Shown here: piece by piece, positions 1 through 8,961 of the stretch | How the letters are laid out: each line of letters starts with the position of its first letter | Numbering within the stretch: position 1 is the first letter of the stretch | Assembly: GCF_009857595.1 (NCBI RefSeq) | Contig: NZ_WWCU01000021.1 | Span: forward strand, 50,159 to 114,158 | Length of the DNA stretch: 64,000 bases | Source of the DNA: Pseudoduganella aquatica | GTDB lineage: Bacteria > Pseudomonadota > Gammaproteobacteria > Burkholderiales > Burkholderiaceae_D | Reading direction: 5' to 3' | The notes under the pieces: model-generated | Database searches by the model: none | Told to the model about the DNA's origin: nothing | What the model saw: the letters and a program-made list of their open reading frames with translations, nothing else | Made by a program: the position numbers and the translations under genes

Positions 1-294
1 CAGCTCGTCGGCCACGAAGGCGGTGACGAAGATGATGGGAATGTCGGCCGAGCGGGCGCGCTGGTGGATGGCCTCGGCCGTTTCGAAGCCGTCCATGCCG
101 GGCATGTTTACGTCCAGCAGGATCACCGCAAAGTCGTGCATCAGCACCTGGCGCAAGCCTTCCTCGCCGGAGCGCGCCGCGATGACGTCGTAACCTTCCT
201 GGTCCGACCATTGCGCGAGCAGGCTGGTCAATGCGAACAGGCTGTTGGCGTCGTCGTTGACGACCAGGACTTTGGGTTTGTCTACTTTAGGCAC
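1..294 (-). CDS. Response regulator receiver protein (partial, C-terminus outside window)
   Basis: The minus-strand reading frame opens at a GTG (292-294) and runs off the left edge, giving about 98 residues of a CheY-like receiver. The order is typical: LVVNDD near residue 10 (the usual acidic pair appears as N-D-D), then LLDVNMPGMDGFE, whose aspartate is the phosphoacceptor, then IIFVTAF, the beta-4 strand with the conserved Thr. An in-frame TTG at 334-336 is an alternative start; neither start has a strong Shine-Dalgarno. Output domain and true length are unknown because the gene is cut. It heads the sensory genes that follow. Confidence 0.8.
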   Translation of the reverse strand, partial: MPKVDKPKVLVVNDDANSLFALTSLLAQWSDQEGYDVIAARSGEEGLRQVLMHDFAVILLDVNMPGMDGFETAEAIHQRARSADIPIIFVTAFVADEL

Positions 295-492
295 GTTGTT
301 GTTGGAGCTTCTGGAGGGAAGGGTTTCGCCTGACAAACTGTTGACTGATCATAACAACCTGATAAATGAAAGTCAAAAGCGCCCCCGGCTATCGCGCGCA
401 CCCCGCCGCGGGCTATGTTCGGCTGCGCACATACAGTCCGGGCCGTGCATGCCATAGTGGCCTGGTGCCGACCAACCTAGAAAGGACGCATC

Positions 493-912
493 ATGAATAT
501 CGATACCGTTGTGGATAAAGACTATGTGGGCAAGTGCTTCCGCGAACTGGCGGACGCCCCGGTGAGCGCGCTCAAAGGCGTCAGCGCCAGCGACGCCAAG
601 GCGCTGGCCAAGGCCTTCAACGTCAACACGGTGCGCGACCTGGCCGAGCTGGACTTCGTGAAATGGGCGCAGGCCATCACCGTACTGGCCGGCCAGGAGC
701 AGCCCGCGCCGCATGAAGTGGCCAAGGAAACGCTGCTGGACGAGGCGGTGGAGATGACCTTCCCGGCCAGCGATCCGATTTCGGTGGACGCCGGCATCAC
801 GCGGATCGAAGTGGCGCCGGACATGGTGAACGCGCAAGGCGATCACCAGCACGCCGGCAAGGTGGAGCAGTCGACCGAGGAGGGCGCAGCCAGGGAAGCG
901 GCCGCGCAGTAA
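493..912 (+). CDS. Conserved hypothetical protein, 139 aa
   Basis: A soluble acidic protein with no signal peptide or membrane segment. The N-terminal half is helical (VSALKGVSASDAKALAKAF, then DLAELDFVKWAQAI), resembling a small helix-hairpin-type fold. The C-terminal half carries EMTFPASDPIS, a short motif that recurs in small uncharacterised proteobacterial proteins, followed by a disordered Glu/Gln/Ala tail. Start is supported by AAAGGA a few bases upstream. It stands alone between the divergent receiver gene and a hairpin shared with the convergent diguanylate cyclase. I do not recognise a function. Confidence 0.75.
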   Translation: MNIDTVVDKDYVGKCFRELADAPVSALKGVSASDAKALAKAFNVNTVRDLAELDFVKWAQAITVLAGQEQPAPHEVAKETLLDEAVEMTFPASDPISVDAGITRIEVAPDMVNAQGDHQHAGKVEQSTEEGAAREAAAQ

Positions 913-922
913 GATGCGGCAA

Positions 923-948
923 AGGCCGCGCAGCTTGCTGCGCGGCCT
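923..948. terminator. Hairpin between convergent genes
   Basis: GGCCGCGCAG (924-933), loop CTTG and CTGCGCGGCC (938-947) form a 10-bp GC-only stem between the stops of the 139-residue protein and of the diguanylate cyclase. There is no good T-run on the plus side and only TTT on the minus side, so it may be a weak bidirectional terminator or an mRNA end stabiliser. Confidence 0.5.
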
Positions 949-973
949 GTCCGTTTGTGCAGTGCGCGCACGT

Positions 974-1963
974 TCAGGCTGCCGAGGCGCTGTGGACCGG
1001 GCTGCTGGCAACGAAGGACTCGGCCTCCGCCGCCTCGCGCCGCGCCGCGCAGTGGCGGTTCTTGCCGCCGCGCTTGGCTTCGTACAGCGCCTCGTCCGCG
1101 CGCTGTATCAGCGCGGCGACATGGTCCGCATGGTCGGGATAGAGCGCAATGCCGATGCTGGTGGACAGGCGCAGCGTCAGCGCCCCCACCTGGTAGGGCT
1201 CGGACACCACTTCAATCAGCTTGCAGGCCGGTTCCTGGGCGTCGGCCAGGCTGCCCACTTCGCCCAGCACGATGACGAATTCGTCGCCGCCCACGCGCGC
1301 CACGGTGTCCTCCTTGCGCGAGGAACCGACCAGGCGGCCGGCCACCAGCTTCAGGATTTCATCGCCGCAGGCATGGCCGTGGGTGTCGTTGATGGCCTTG
1401 AAGCCGTCCAGGTCCAGATACATGACGGCGGCCCTGTGCTGGTGGCGCGCGGCGTGCTGCAGCGTGGTGGCGATGCGGTCTTCCAGCAGGCGGCGGTTGG
1501 GCAGGCCGGTGAGCGGGTCGTGCAGCGCCAGTTCCTGCTGCTGCCTGCTGTACTGCGCCAGTTCCTTGTACAGCAGGCGTACTTCCAGCATATTGTGGAT
1601 GCGCTTGTGCACTTCCAGCAGGTCGAAAGGCTTGCTGATGAAGTCGCGCGCGCCCGCTTCCAGCGCGGCGATCTTGAAGCTGGGCTGGGCCGTGAGCGCC
1701 AGCACCGGCAGATAGCCTTCCTGTTCGATTTCCTTGAGGCCCTTCATGACCTGGAAGCCGTTCAGTTCGGGCATTTGCAGGTCGAGCAGGATCAGGTCGT
1801 AGCAATGCTGGCGGTGCAGTCCGCACACCTGCTCGGGCAGCATGGTGGACGAGACGTTGCTATAGCCGGCATCGCGCAGGATTTCGAGCATCAGGTCGAT
1901 ATTGTCGGCGCAATCGTCGACCACCAGGATCTTGGCGTTCAGAATCTCGTCCGGACTAGGCAT
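974..1963 (-). CDS. Diguanylate cyclase, REC-GGDEF
   Basis: 329 residues. A receiver (about 10-125) has VVDD near residue 15, phosphoacceptor Asp61 in LLDLQMP and Lys111 in SKPF. A GGDEF domain follows (about 140-300), opening with DPLTGLPNRRLLEDR. The active site is intact (GGDEF 225-229), and an inhibitory I-site RKED (216-219) lies exactly five residues before it, so product inhibition is expected. Family knowledge: such proteins make c-di-GMP when the receiver is phosphorylated. It is 138 bp downstream of the large hybrid kinase on the same strand; that kinase is a plausible phosphodonor, which is inference. WspR/PleD-like architecture. Confidence 0.93.
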   Translation of the reverse strand: MPSPDEILNAKILVVDDCADNIDLMLEILRDAGYSNVSSTMLPEQVCGLHRQHCYDLILLDLQMPELNGFQVMKGLKEIEQEGYLPVLALTAQPSFKIAALEAGARDFISKPFDLLEVHKRIHNMLEVRLLYKELAQYSRQQQELALHDPLTGLPNRRLLEDRIATTLQHAARHQHRAAVMYLDLDGFKAINDTHGHACGDEILKLVAGRLVGSSRKEDTVARVGGDEFVIVLGEVGSLADAQEPACKLIEVVSEPYQVGALTLRLSTSIGIALYPDHADHVAALIQRADEALYEAKRGGKNRHCAARREAAEAESFVASSPVHSASAA

Positions 1964-2101
1964 GGTAGGGTCTCATCAAAAGCGGTAGAGGCGGTCAGTT
2001 CAATGCTTTGAGTTTAGCAAAGGATAGTCGCGTTGCTTGTAGGACAGCGCCGCGTCGTCAGGTAGGAAGGCAAGTTGTTCCATGCGGCAACATCTTTTCT
2101 T

Positions 2102-5098
2102 TCACCGTATATGTTGCGCAAGAGCAACAGCGGACACCAGCTCGGCCGGCTCCACCGGTTTCGACACATGGTCGCGGAAACCGCACTCCAGCGCGCGTAG
2201 CCTGTCCTCGGAGCGGGCGAAGGCGGTCAGCGCGATGGCGGGCAGGCCGCCGCCGCGCGCCGCGCCCAGCGCGCGCACCTGGGCCAGCAATTCAAAACCG
2301 TCCACGTCCGGCATGCCGATGTCGCTCACCAGCAGGCTGGGCCGCTCGCGCTCCACCAGGGCCAGCGCCTCGGCCGCGTTGGCGGCCGTCAGCACGACTG
2401 CGTTGCAGTCACTGAGTATGCGCCTGATCAGGTCTCTTGCGTCGATTTCGTCGTCCACCACCAGCACCCGCAGGCCGGACAGGTCGCGCAGGCCGGTGTC
2501 GGCCGGCACCGAGGGCGGCAGCGGGGCCATGGCGCGGGGCTGGGGCGCCGCGCCGTTGTGCCCGCTGGCCAGCGGCAGGCCGACCGTAAAGCTGGCGCCG
2601 CGCCCTTCGCCCGGGCTGGACACGGACACGGTGCCGCCGTGCTGCTCCACCAGGTGCTTGACGATGGACAGCCCCAGCCCCAGCCCGCCGTGGCGGCGCG
2701 TGGTGGTGGAGTCGGCCTGGCGGAAGCGTTCGAACACGTGGCCGAGGAATTCGGGCCGGATGCCGATGCCGGTGTCGGCCACGGTGATGGCCACGTGGCC
2801 GTCCGCCTCGGTCACGCTGACTTTCAGCGCGCCGCCCTTGGGCGTGAACTTGATGCCGTTGGTGAGCAGGTTCCAGATCACCTGCTGCAGGCGGCTCGGG
2901 TCGGCCGCCACCAGGCCGATGCTGTGGAAGTCGCGCTCGATCAGGATGTTCTTGGCGTCGGCGGCCGGGCGCACCGTCTCGATGGCGGCGTCCACCACCG
3001 TCAGCGGCGACAGGGTTTGTATATCAAGCAACACTTTGCCCGAGGTGATGCGGCTCATGTCCAGCAGGTCTTCAATCAGCTGGGCCTGGGCGCGCGCATT
3101 GCGTTCTATGGTTTGCAGGCCCTTGTGCAGGTCGGCCTCGTCGCGGCTGCCGCGCCGCAGCACCTGGGCCCAGCCCAGGATGGCGGTGAGCGGGGTGCGC
3201 AGCTCGTGCGACAGCGTGGCCAGGAATTCATCCTTCATCTGGCTGGTGCGCTCGGCCTCGGCGCGCGCGCTGCGTTCGCTGTCGAGCAGGATTTTGCGCT
3301 CCTCGGCGGCCTGCTGCGCCGCTTCGTACAGGCGCGCGTTGTCGATGGCCACGGCGGCCTGCGCCGCGATGCCGCCGACGATGCGCTCGGTGCGTTCGTT
3401 GAACATGCGCGGCTCGGGGTGGCCGAAGAACAGCGAGCCTATCACCTCGCCCGAGCGCGACACCACCGGCAGCGCCATATAGCTGCGCACGGTCGGGTGG
3501 CCGTTGGGCACGCCGTGGTGGGGCGCGTTCTGGCCGTAGCGCGGGTCTTGCAGCAGGTCGTCGCTACGCAGCGTACCTTCGCCGCGCATGCTGGGGCCGA
3601 ACAGGGTGGTGGCGCGCGGATGGGGGAAGCGGGCGAAGGCCTCGGGCGGCAGGCCGGACAGCGTGTACAGCGTGAGCACGCCGCCGTCGGCGCTGGTGCT
3701 GTTGTAGAAGAAGGCGCCGAAGCGCGCCCCGCTGATGCGGGTGGCCGCGTCGGTCACTTCCTGCAGCAGCGAGCGCAGGTCGCGTTTGGAGGCCAGCGCG
3801 TTGCCGGTGCTATTGAGCAGTTCCAGGATGGCGCTCTCGTCGCGCAGTGCTTCCTGCACCCGCTTGACCTGGTCGACGTCGGTGCTGGTGCCGAACCAGC
3901 GCACCAGGCGGCCGGTGCTGTCGCGCACCGGGTTGGCGCGCGACAGGAACCAGCGGAATTCGCCGTCCGCGCCGCGGATGGGGAATTCCATTTCAAATGG
4001 TTGGCCGGTGCGCAGCGCCTCCTGCCAGCGCTGGCGGATGGCGGGCACGGTGTCCGGGTCGTAGACTTCGTCCCAGCCGTGGGCCGGCGCATGGCTGCCC
4101 GCCTCGGTGCGCGGCAGGCCGGTGTACTCGTACCAGCGCTCGTTGTACCACACCACGGCGCCGTCGAAGCGGGCGATCCAGGCCAGCTGCGGGATGGAGT
4201 TGGCCATGGCCTGCAGTTCTTCCTGGCTCTGGCGCAGCGTGCTTTCGGCCGCCTTGCGGTCGCTGATGTCCTGCACCATGCCGGTCATGCCGAGCACGGC
4301 GCCGTCGTCGGCATAGTTGCCGTGGCCGACCACCGACAGCCAGCGCAGTTCCCCGCCGGCGCGCTCGATGCGGCATTCCACGTTGAAATCGTTGCAGTCG
4401 TCGAGCGCGCGCAGGAAGGCGGCGCGGGCCGGCTTTCGGTCCTCCTTGAAGACGTGCGCGCTCAGCGCGTCCCAGGTGCTGGTGGTTTCTTCCGGCAGGT
4501 CCAGCAGCTCGGCGGCGCGGCGCCCCAGGGTGACCAGGTTGCTGCCGGCGTCCCACAGCCAGTCGCCCAGCTTGCCCGCCGCCAGCGCCACCTGCAGGCG
4601 GTTGGCGCTTTCGCGCAGCGCGCGCTCGTCGAGCTTGCGCTTGGTGATGTTCTGGATGGCGCAGGACAGGCCTTCGGCGGACGGGTAGGCGCGCACGTCC
4701 AGCCAGCTCTTGCGCGGCAGATAGTACAGCTCGAAGCCCACGCTTTGCTGCTTCTCCATGGCGCGGCGGAACTGCGCTTCCAGCACAGTGCCGAGCAGCT
4801 CGGGGTAGGCGTCCCACAAGCTCATGCCCAGCACGTGCTGGCCGCCGCTCTCCAGCGGATGGATGATGTTGCTCGCTTGCGGATTGATATAGGTGACGGT
4901 CCAGTTGTGGTCGAGCACAATAAAGCCGTCGGTAATGCTCTCGAGCACGGTCTTGAGCCGCTCGTTGGAGCGGCGCAAATCCTCGCGCGCTTCCTGCATC
5001 TCGTGTTCGGCGCGCTGGCGGGCCAGCAGCACACTGTTGGCGCCGCGCATGGCGGCCAGTTGCATGCGTGCTTCTTCCTCTTTGTCGAGCTTGGCCAC
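2102..5098 (-). CDS. Hybrid sensor histidine kinase, PAS-PAS-PAS-GAF-HisKA-HATPase-REC
   Basis: 998 residues, soluble, with no membrane segment. An N-terminal coiled coil (1-50) is followed by three PAS modules (about 45-155, 165-285, 295-415), a GAF domain (about 430-595), a second coiled coil, HisKA with the phosphorylated His631 in SHELRTPL, and HATPase_c with DTGIGI (775-780) and GLGLGL. A proline-rich linker leads to a receiver with Asp926 (SDIGMPDVDGFE) and Lys980. All kinase residues look intact. It probably senses a cytoplasmic ligand or redox state. Flanking minus-strand genes encode a REC-GGDEF and a PAS-REC protein, suggesting one signalling group, although gaps of 120-140 bp allow separate promoters. 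Confidence 0.93.
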   Translation of the reverse strand: MAKLDKEEEARMQLAAMRGANSVLLARQRAEHEMQEAREDLRRSNERLKTVLESITDGFIVLDHNWTVTYINPQASNIIHPLESGGQHVLGMSLWDAYPELLGTVLEAQFRRAMEKQQSVGFELYYLPRKSWLDVRAYPSAEGLSCAIQNITKRKLDERALRESANRLQVALAAGKLGDWLWDAGSNLVTLGRRAAELLDLPEETTSTWDALSAHVFKEDRKPARAAFLRALDDCNDFNVECRIERAGGELRWLSVVGHGNYADDGAVLGMTGMVQDISDRKAAESTLRQSQEELQAMANSIPQLAWIARFDGAVVWYNERWYEYTGLPRTEAGSHAPAHGWDEVYDPDTVPAIRQRWQEALRTGQPFEMEFPIRGADGEFRWFLSRANPVRDSTGRLVRWFGTSTDVDQVKRVQEALRDESAILELLNSTGNALASKRDLRSLLQEVTDAATRISGARFGAFFYNSTSADGGVLTLYTLSGLPPEAFARFPHPRATTLFGPSMRGEGTLRSDDLLQDPRYGQNAPHHGVPNGHPTVRSYMALPVVSRSGEVIGSLFFGHPEPRMFNERTERIVGGIAAQAAVAIDNARLYEAAQQAAEERKILLDSERSARAEAERTSQMKDEFLATLSHELRTPLTAILGWAQVLRRGSRDEADLHKGLQTIERNARAQAQLIEDLLDMSRITSGKVLLDIQTLSPLTVVDAAIETVRPAADAKNILIERDFHSIGLVAADPSRLQQVIWNLLTNGIKFTPKGGALKVSVTEADGHVAITVADTGIGIRPEFLGHVFERFRQADSTTTRRHGGLGLGLSIVKHLVEQHGGTVSVSSPGEGRGASFTVGLPLASGHNGAAPQPRAMAPLPPSVPADTGLRDLSGLRVLVVDDEIDARDLIRRILSDCNAVVLTAANAAEALALVERERPSLLVSDIGMPDVDGFELLAQVRALGAARGGGLPAIALTAFARSEDRLRALECGFRDHVSKPVEPAELVSAVALAQHIR

Positions 5099-5222
5099 TC
5101 AGGTTCTCCCATTTTGTGGCGGCTGTTGCGGGCAGCGGTGTGGGGCGGAATAACTCATCGGCATTTGCATCTCGGGAGCGGCCCAACCGGGCCGTGCTTT
5201 CATTGTAGCCGCCTTGCGGGGT

Positions 5223-6062
5223 TTACAAACGCACCATTGGCGCCCGGGCGGCGGCACTGGCCAGCATATCTCGCAGCTGGTCGATTTCGTAAGGTTTTTG
5301 CATGGAAGTGGCGGGAAAATCGAGCTGGCTGGTCAGGGCGCCGCCGTAGCCGGAGGCGAACACCACTTGCAGCTGTGGCTGGCTGCGCAGCGCGGTGCGC
5401 GCCAGTTCGATGCCGGACATGCCGGGCAGGCTGACGTCGCTGAACAGGATGGCGTAGCGCCCGTCCTGCAGCATGGCTAACGCCCGTTCGCCGTCGCCGG
5501 CCGCGTCCACTTCGTAGCCCAGCGCGCGCAGCATTTCGCAGACCAGGTAGAGGGCGTCCGGATTGTCCTCCACCACCAGCACGCGGGCGTGGGAGGGCGC
5601 GCTGGCCGTGGGCGGCGGCGCGGCGGACGGCTGCATCGCGCACAGCACGCCGCGCACCACGCCGGCGTCGTCGCGCAGCGGGGTGTAGTGCAGGTCCAGC
5701 AGCTGATGGTCGGGCGCGCCGTCGCGCCACAGCGGCATGGCTTGGGCGGGGTAGGCCAGCGCGGCGCCGCCCCAGACCGCTTCCAGCGCGGCATGGTTCC
5801 AGCCGAACACGGCAGGGATCATGGTCGGCACGGCGCCGCCGGGCACGGATTCGGCGCGCACGCCCATCAGCGCCGCGTAGGCTTTGTTATATAGCAGGAT
5901 TTTTTCCGGCCCCCAGACGATGGCCATGCCGGCGGGGCAGTTGAGCATGATGTCGACCGACAGCCGCAAGCACGCCGGCCAGCCGGACGGCGGCCCCAGC
6001 GCCGTGCGCGGCCAGTCTATGGGCGGCAGGGTATGCAGGCTGATACTTTCTTGTTGTGTCAT
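5223..6062 (-). CDS. PAS-like sensor domain fused to a receiver, no output domain
   Basis: 279 residues. Residues 15-145 form a PAS-like domain of the kind found in hybrid kinases (WPACLRLSVDIMLNCPAGMA, then a segment ending in LHYTPLRDDAG). A linker rich in Pro and Ala follows, then a receiver (about 158-275) with VVEDN, Asp209 in SDVSLPGMSG and Lys256 in QKPY. This receiver resembles those at the C-terminus of hybrid kinases, so the protein looks like a hybrid kinase without its catalytic core. It is 124 bp upstream of the 998-residue kinase on the same strand and could act as a phosphate sink or adaptor for it (inference). Confidence 0.85.
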   Translation of the reverse strand: MTQQESISLHTLPPIDWPRTALGPPSGWPACLRLSVDIMLNCPAGMAIVWGPEKILLYNKAYAALMGVRAESVPGGAVPTMIPAVFGWNHAALEAVWGGAALAYPAQAMPLWRDGAPDHQLLDLHYTPLRDDAGVVRGVLCAMQPSAAPPPTASAPSHARVLVVEDNPDALYLVCEMLRALGYEVDAAGDGERALAMLQDGRYAILFSDVSLPGMSGIELARTALRSQPQLQVVFASGYGGALTSQLDFPATSMQKPYEIDQLRDMLASAAARAPMVRL

Positions 6063-6120
6063 CCAGGGCCCGTTGTTGCGTCTTTTGCTACGTGGCTTGA
6101 TGCTACACCAGCGCCGGGCG

Positions 6121-6148
6121 AAAAAAAAGCCCGCTGCGGGAGCGGGCT
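6121..6148 (-). terminator. Intrinsic terminator, minus orientation
   Basis: Read on the minus strand, AGCCCGCT, loop CCCGC and AGCGGGCT form an 8-bp stem followed directly by eight T. It lies upstream of the PAS-REC start with no minus-strand gene feeding into it, so it may stop antisense transcripts leaving the tRNA array. Confidence 0.75.
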
Positions 6149-6298
6149 GAATCTATTTCCGGTTAGGAGAATAGAGGAGACAGGTGTAACTATGCAACAT
6201 GCCCTATGGAAAATCCAATTGCAGTTGGTGATGATCAATATCACTTGCATGAATGAAGTGCTGAAGCGACGCCGAACGCGTTTCATGCGATTTCCCTC

Positions 6299-6327
6299 TG
6301 GACAAGCACAATGGAGTTCCCTATAAT
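6299..6327 (+). promoter_or_regulatory. Sigma-70 promoter of the tRNA-Arg array
   Basis: TGGACA (6299-6304) and a perfect TATAAT (6322-6327) are separated by 17 bp, 66 bp before the first tRNA. This is close to consensus, as expected for a stable-RNA operon. The rest of the 331-bp gap between 6063 and 6393 holds only the minus-strand terminator; nothing else was recognised. Confidence 0.8.
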
Positions 6328-6393
6328 CTTGCTTCTTTCGACGGGGAACCAGAGAAAGAAAGCGAAAACTGCAGTTTATCAGTGGTTTCCGAT

Positions 6394-6470
6394 GCGGCTG
6401 TAGCTCAGCTGGATAGAGTACTTGGCTACGAACCAAGGGGTCGTGGGTTCGATTCCTGCCAGCCGCACCA
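6394..6470 (+). tRNA. tRNA-Arg (anticodon ACG), copy 1
   Basis: 77 nt including an encoded CCA. The acceptor stem GCGGCTG pairs with CAGCCGC. The anticodon stem CTTGG/CCAAG holds loop CTACGAA, anticodon ACG, and GTTCGAT marks the T loop. After A34 deamination it would read CGU, CGC and CGA codons. First of four identical tandem copies. Confidence 0.97.
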
Positions 6471-6530
6471 GTTTTAGAAGTAGTAAATACGTTATTATCG
6501 TGATAGCGTAGCAGTATCAGTAGTGGCGAT

Positions 6531-6607
6531 GCGGCTGTAGCTCAGCTGGATAGAGTACTTGGCTACGAACCAAGGGGTCGTGGGTTCGATTCCTGCCAGC
6601 CGCACCA
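6531..6607 (+). tRNA. tRNA-Arg (anticodon ACG), copy 2
   Basis: Identical over 77 nt to the first copy, with CCA encoded. The 60-nt spacer before it is AT-richer than the surroundings and unrelated to the other spacers. Confidence 0.97.
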
Positions 6608-6640
6608 GTCTTACTGATATATTGTGTTGTGATGTAGTTT

Positions 6641-6717
6641 GCGGCTGTAGCTCAGCTGGATAGAGTACTTGGCTACGAACCAAGGGGTCGTGGGTTCGAT
6701 TCCTGCCAGCCGCACCA
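6641..6717 (+). tRNA. tRNA-Arg (anticodon ACG), copy 3
   Basis: Identical 77-nt copy with encoded CCA. The 33-nt spacer before it shows no promoter of its own, so co-transcription from 6299 is likely. Confidence 0.97.
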
Positions 6718-6758
6718 GTTTTACCGTAGTAGAGATGTGAGAAGTTTAGCAATACCAA

Positions 6759-6835
6759 GCGGCTGTAGCTCAGCTGGATAGAGTACTTGGCTACGAACCA
6801 AGGGGTCGTGGGTTCGATTCCTGCCAGCCGCACCA
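6759..6835 (+). tRNA. tRNA-Arg (anticodon ACG), copy 4
   Basis: Identical 77-nt copy with encoded CCA, preceded by a 41-nt spacer and followed eight bases later by an intrinsic terminator that closes the array. Confidence 0.97.
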
Positions 6836-6843
6836 GAATACGA

Positions 6844-6871
6844 GGGCCAGATCGGAAGATCTGGCCCTTTT
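6844..6871 (+). terminator. Intrinsic terminator of the tRNA array
   Basis: GGGCCAGATC (6844-6853), the GGAA tetraloop and GATCTGGCCC (6858-6867) form a perfect 10-bp stem followed by TTTT, then CGTTTT. Confidence 0.93.
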
Positions 6872-6922
6872 CGTTTTGGGCTCCTGTTATGATTTGCTGG
6901 AATAGCAATCCCGGGAGCCTGC

Positions 6923-8080
6923 ATGACCATCATCACCTGCATCGAAGACCTGCGCGTGCTGGCGCAAAAACGCGTGCCGCGCATGTTTTACGACTACGCC
7001 GACGCCGGTTCGTGGACCGAGTCCACCTACCGCGCCAACACCAGCGACTTTTCCGCCATCAAATTCCGGCAGCGCGTGGCTGTCAACCTTGAAAACCGCA
7101 CCCTGGCCAGCACCATGGCGGGGCAGGCCGTGTCCATGCCGGTGGCGCTGGCGCCGACCGGGCTGACCGGCATGCAGCACGCCGACGGCGAAATCCTGGC
7201 CGCGCGCGCGGCCGAAGCCTTCGGCGTGCCCTTCACCCTCTCCACCATGAGCATCTGTTCCATCGAGGACGTGGCGGCGCACACCACCAAGCCGTTCTGG
7301 TTCCAGCTTTACGTGATGAAGGACCGCGAGTTCATCAACCGCCTGATCGACCGCGCCAAGGCGGCGCGCTGCTCGGCGCTGGTGCTGACGCTGGATTTGC
7401 AGGTGCTGGGGCAGCGCCACAAGGACATCCGCAACGGGCTGTCGGCGCCGCCCAAGCCTACCTTGGCCAATCTCATCAATCTCGCAACCAAGCCGCGCTG
7501 GTGCATGGGCATGCTGGGCACCCGGCGGCGCAGCTTCGGCAATATCGTCGGGCACGCCACGTCGGTGTCGGACATGTCCTCGCTGTCGTCGTGGACCAGC
7601 CAGCAGTTCGACCTCAGCCTGTCGTGGAAAGACGTGGAGTGGATCAAGCAGCGCTGGGGCGGCAAGCTTATCATCAAAGGGATTATGGACGCGGAGGACG
7701 CGCGCCATTGCGTGGAGGCGGGCGCGGATGCGCTCATCGTGTCCAACCACGGCGGCCGCCAGCTGGACGGCGCGGACTCGTCCATCGGCGCGCTGCCTGC
7801 GATAGTGGAGGCGGTGGGCAAGGAGATCGAAGTGCATATGGACGGCGGCATCCGCTCCGGGCAGGACGTGATCAAGGCCCTGGCGCTGGGGGCGAAGGGT
7901 GTGTATATCGGCCGGCCTTTCCTGTACGGGCTGGGCGCCATGGGCGAGCAGGGCGTGACGCGCTGCCTGGAAATCATCCGCAACGAACTGGACCTGACGA
8001 TGGCCTTCTGCGGCCTGCGCGACGTGGCGCTGGTGGACAAGAACATCCTGCTGCCGGGCAGCTATCCGCAGCGGCCCTGA
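6923..8080 (+). CDS. lldD: FMN-dependent L-lactate dehydrogenase (alpha-hydroxy acid oxidase family)
   Basis: 385 residues, normal length for LldD. It oxidises L-lactate to pyruvate at the inner membrane face, passing electrons to quinone. Family signatures visible: FYDYADAGS near 22, the FMN-contacting APTGLTGM and LSTMS, Lys252 in IIKGI, catalytic His276 with Arg279 in SNHGGRQLDG, and DGGIRSG (307-313) for the FMN phosphate. A GGGAG lies about ten bases before the ATG. It is monocistronic, between the tRNA terminator and a convergent gene whose stop is only three bases away. No adjacent lldR or lactate permease is present. Another short-chain 2-hydroxy acid substrate cannot be excluded. Confidence 0.9.
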   Translation: MTIITCIEDLRVLAQKRVPRMFYDYADAGSWTESTYRANTSDFSAIKFRQRVAVNLENRTLASTMAGQAVSMPVALAPTGLTGMQHADGEILAARAAEAFGVPFTLSTMSICSIEDVAAHTTKPFWFQLYVMKDREFINRLIDRAKAARCSALVLTLDLQVLGQRHKDIRNGLSAPPKPTLANLINLATKPRWCMGMLGTRRRSFGNIVGHATSVSDMSSLSSWTSQQFDLSLSWKDVEWIKQRWGGKLIIKGIMDAEDARHCVEAGADALIVSNHGGRQLDGADSSIGALPAIVEAVGKEIEVHMDGGIRSGQDVIKALALGAKGVYIGRPFLYGLGAMGEQGVTRCLEIIRNELDLTMAFCGLRDVALVDKNILLPGSYPQRP

Positions 8081-8083
8081 CGC

Positions 8084-8842
8084 CTAGCGCCGCACATTGC
8101 GCGCGCCTTTGCATGCGAGCCCGTACTGGGTGGCGGTGCAGTCGAGCTGCACGCACTTGGCCGCGTGATAGCCGGCGGCACGGCAGAGCCTGAGTGTTTC
8201 CGCAAGCGGCGCGGTGCGGCCGGGTTTGTCGATGGCGGACTTGACCTTGAGCTGCGCAGCCGCCGATGCAGTCCGGGATCGCGGCGCCGATGCGCGCTTG
8301 CGTATCCGATCGGGAGCTGATGCGATGGCCGGCGGGGCTTCCTGGCTGCCGGCCTGCGGCGGTGGGAGGGCAGCAAGGAGTGGCGGCGCGTCGGCTGCCG
8401 CTGCCGTCGCCGCCGCTGGCTGTGTTGCCAAAGCTTGCTGTGCATATTGCGTATCGCTGGCCTGGGCATGCGCGGCGGGCGCAGGCATGGCGTGGCGCGC
8501 CGGGATGGGCGCCCTGGCCAGCACGGACAGCGATTGCTCCACCTTGCTCTCCTTGTACAGCCACAGACCGGCGCCGCCCACTGCGAGCGTGGCGAGCAAA
8601 ATTGCCGTTCCCGCAGCGGCTCGCCGGCCCCAGCGTGCGAACCAGTGCGGCGCCTCTTCCGGTTGCGAATAATCGGGCGCCGCCGGCGCGCGCCAGACGG
8701 GTGGATCATCCGCAGGCCACGGATCGGAGATCGGAGGGGGCGTTGCCCATGCTCCGGCATCCGATGTTGCGGCCTCATGCGCGGCGTGGGGCGGCGCAGG
8801 CGGATGGCTGTCGCCTATGTCTTCCTGCAGCTGGGCTTTCAT
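8084..8842 (-). CDS. Pro/Ala-rich single-pass membrane protein
   Basis: 252 residues. A 72-residue cytoplasmic part, rich in Pro and Asp, is followed by one membrane segment (about 74-95: AGTAILLATLAVGGAGLWLY). A long Ala/Pro/Gln periplasmic linker leads to a short basic C-terminal region with four cysteines (LCRAAGYHAAKCVQLDC, then ACKG). The cysteine cluster could be disulfide-bonded in the periplasm. There is no recognised family. It converges with lldD and is divergent from the YciI-like gene. Confidence 0.7.
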   Translation of the reverse strand: MKAQLQEDIGDSHPPAPPHAAHEAATSDAGAWATPPPISDPWPADDPPVWRAPAAPDYSQPEEAPHWFARWGRRAAAGTAILLATLAVGGAGLWLYKESKVEQSLSVLARAPIPARHAMPAPAAHAQASDTQYAQQALATQPAAATAAAADAPPLLAALPPPQAGSQEAPPAIASAPDRIRKRASAPRSRTASAAAQLKVKSAIDKPGRTAPLAETLRLCRAAGYHAAKCVQLDCTATQYGLACKGARNVRR

Positions 8843-8961
8843 TCCTCAAACCTGCCAATCTGATATCGATCAAAGATACTAGCGGATCTGCGGCGGCAGT
8901 GGTGCGCGCTTGCGGCGGTGTGTTAGTGTGTTGAAATAAATCTATAAAAAGGAGCAAAACC

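Noticed and set aside
2558..5434. Open plus-strand frame of about 958 codons over the hybrid kinase
   Set aside because: Ala/Gly/His-rich shadow; the minus-strand kinase has complete, ordered domains.
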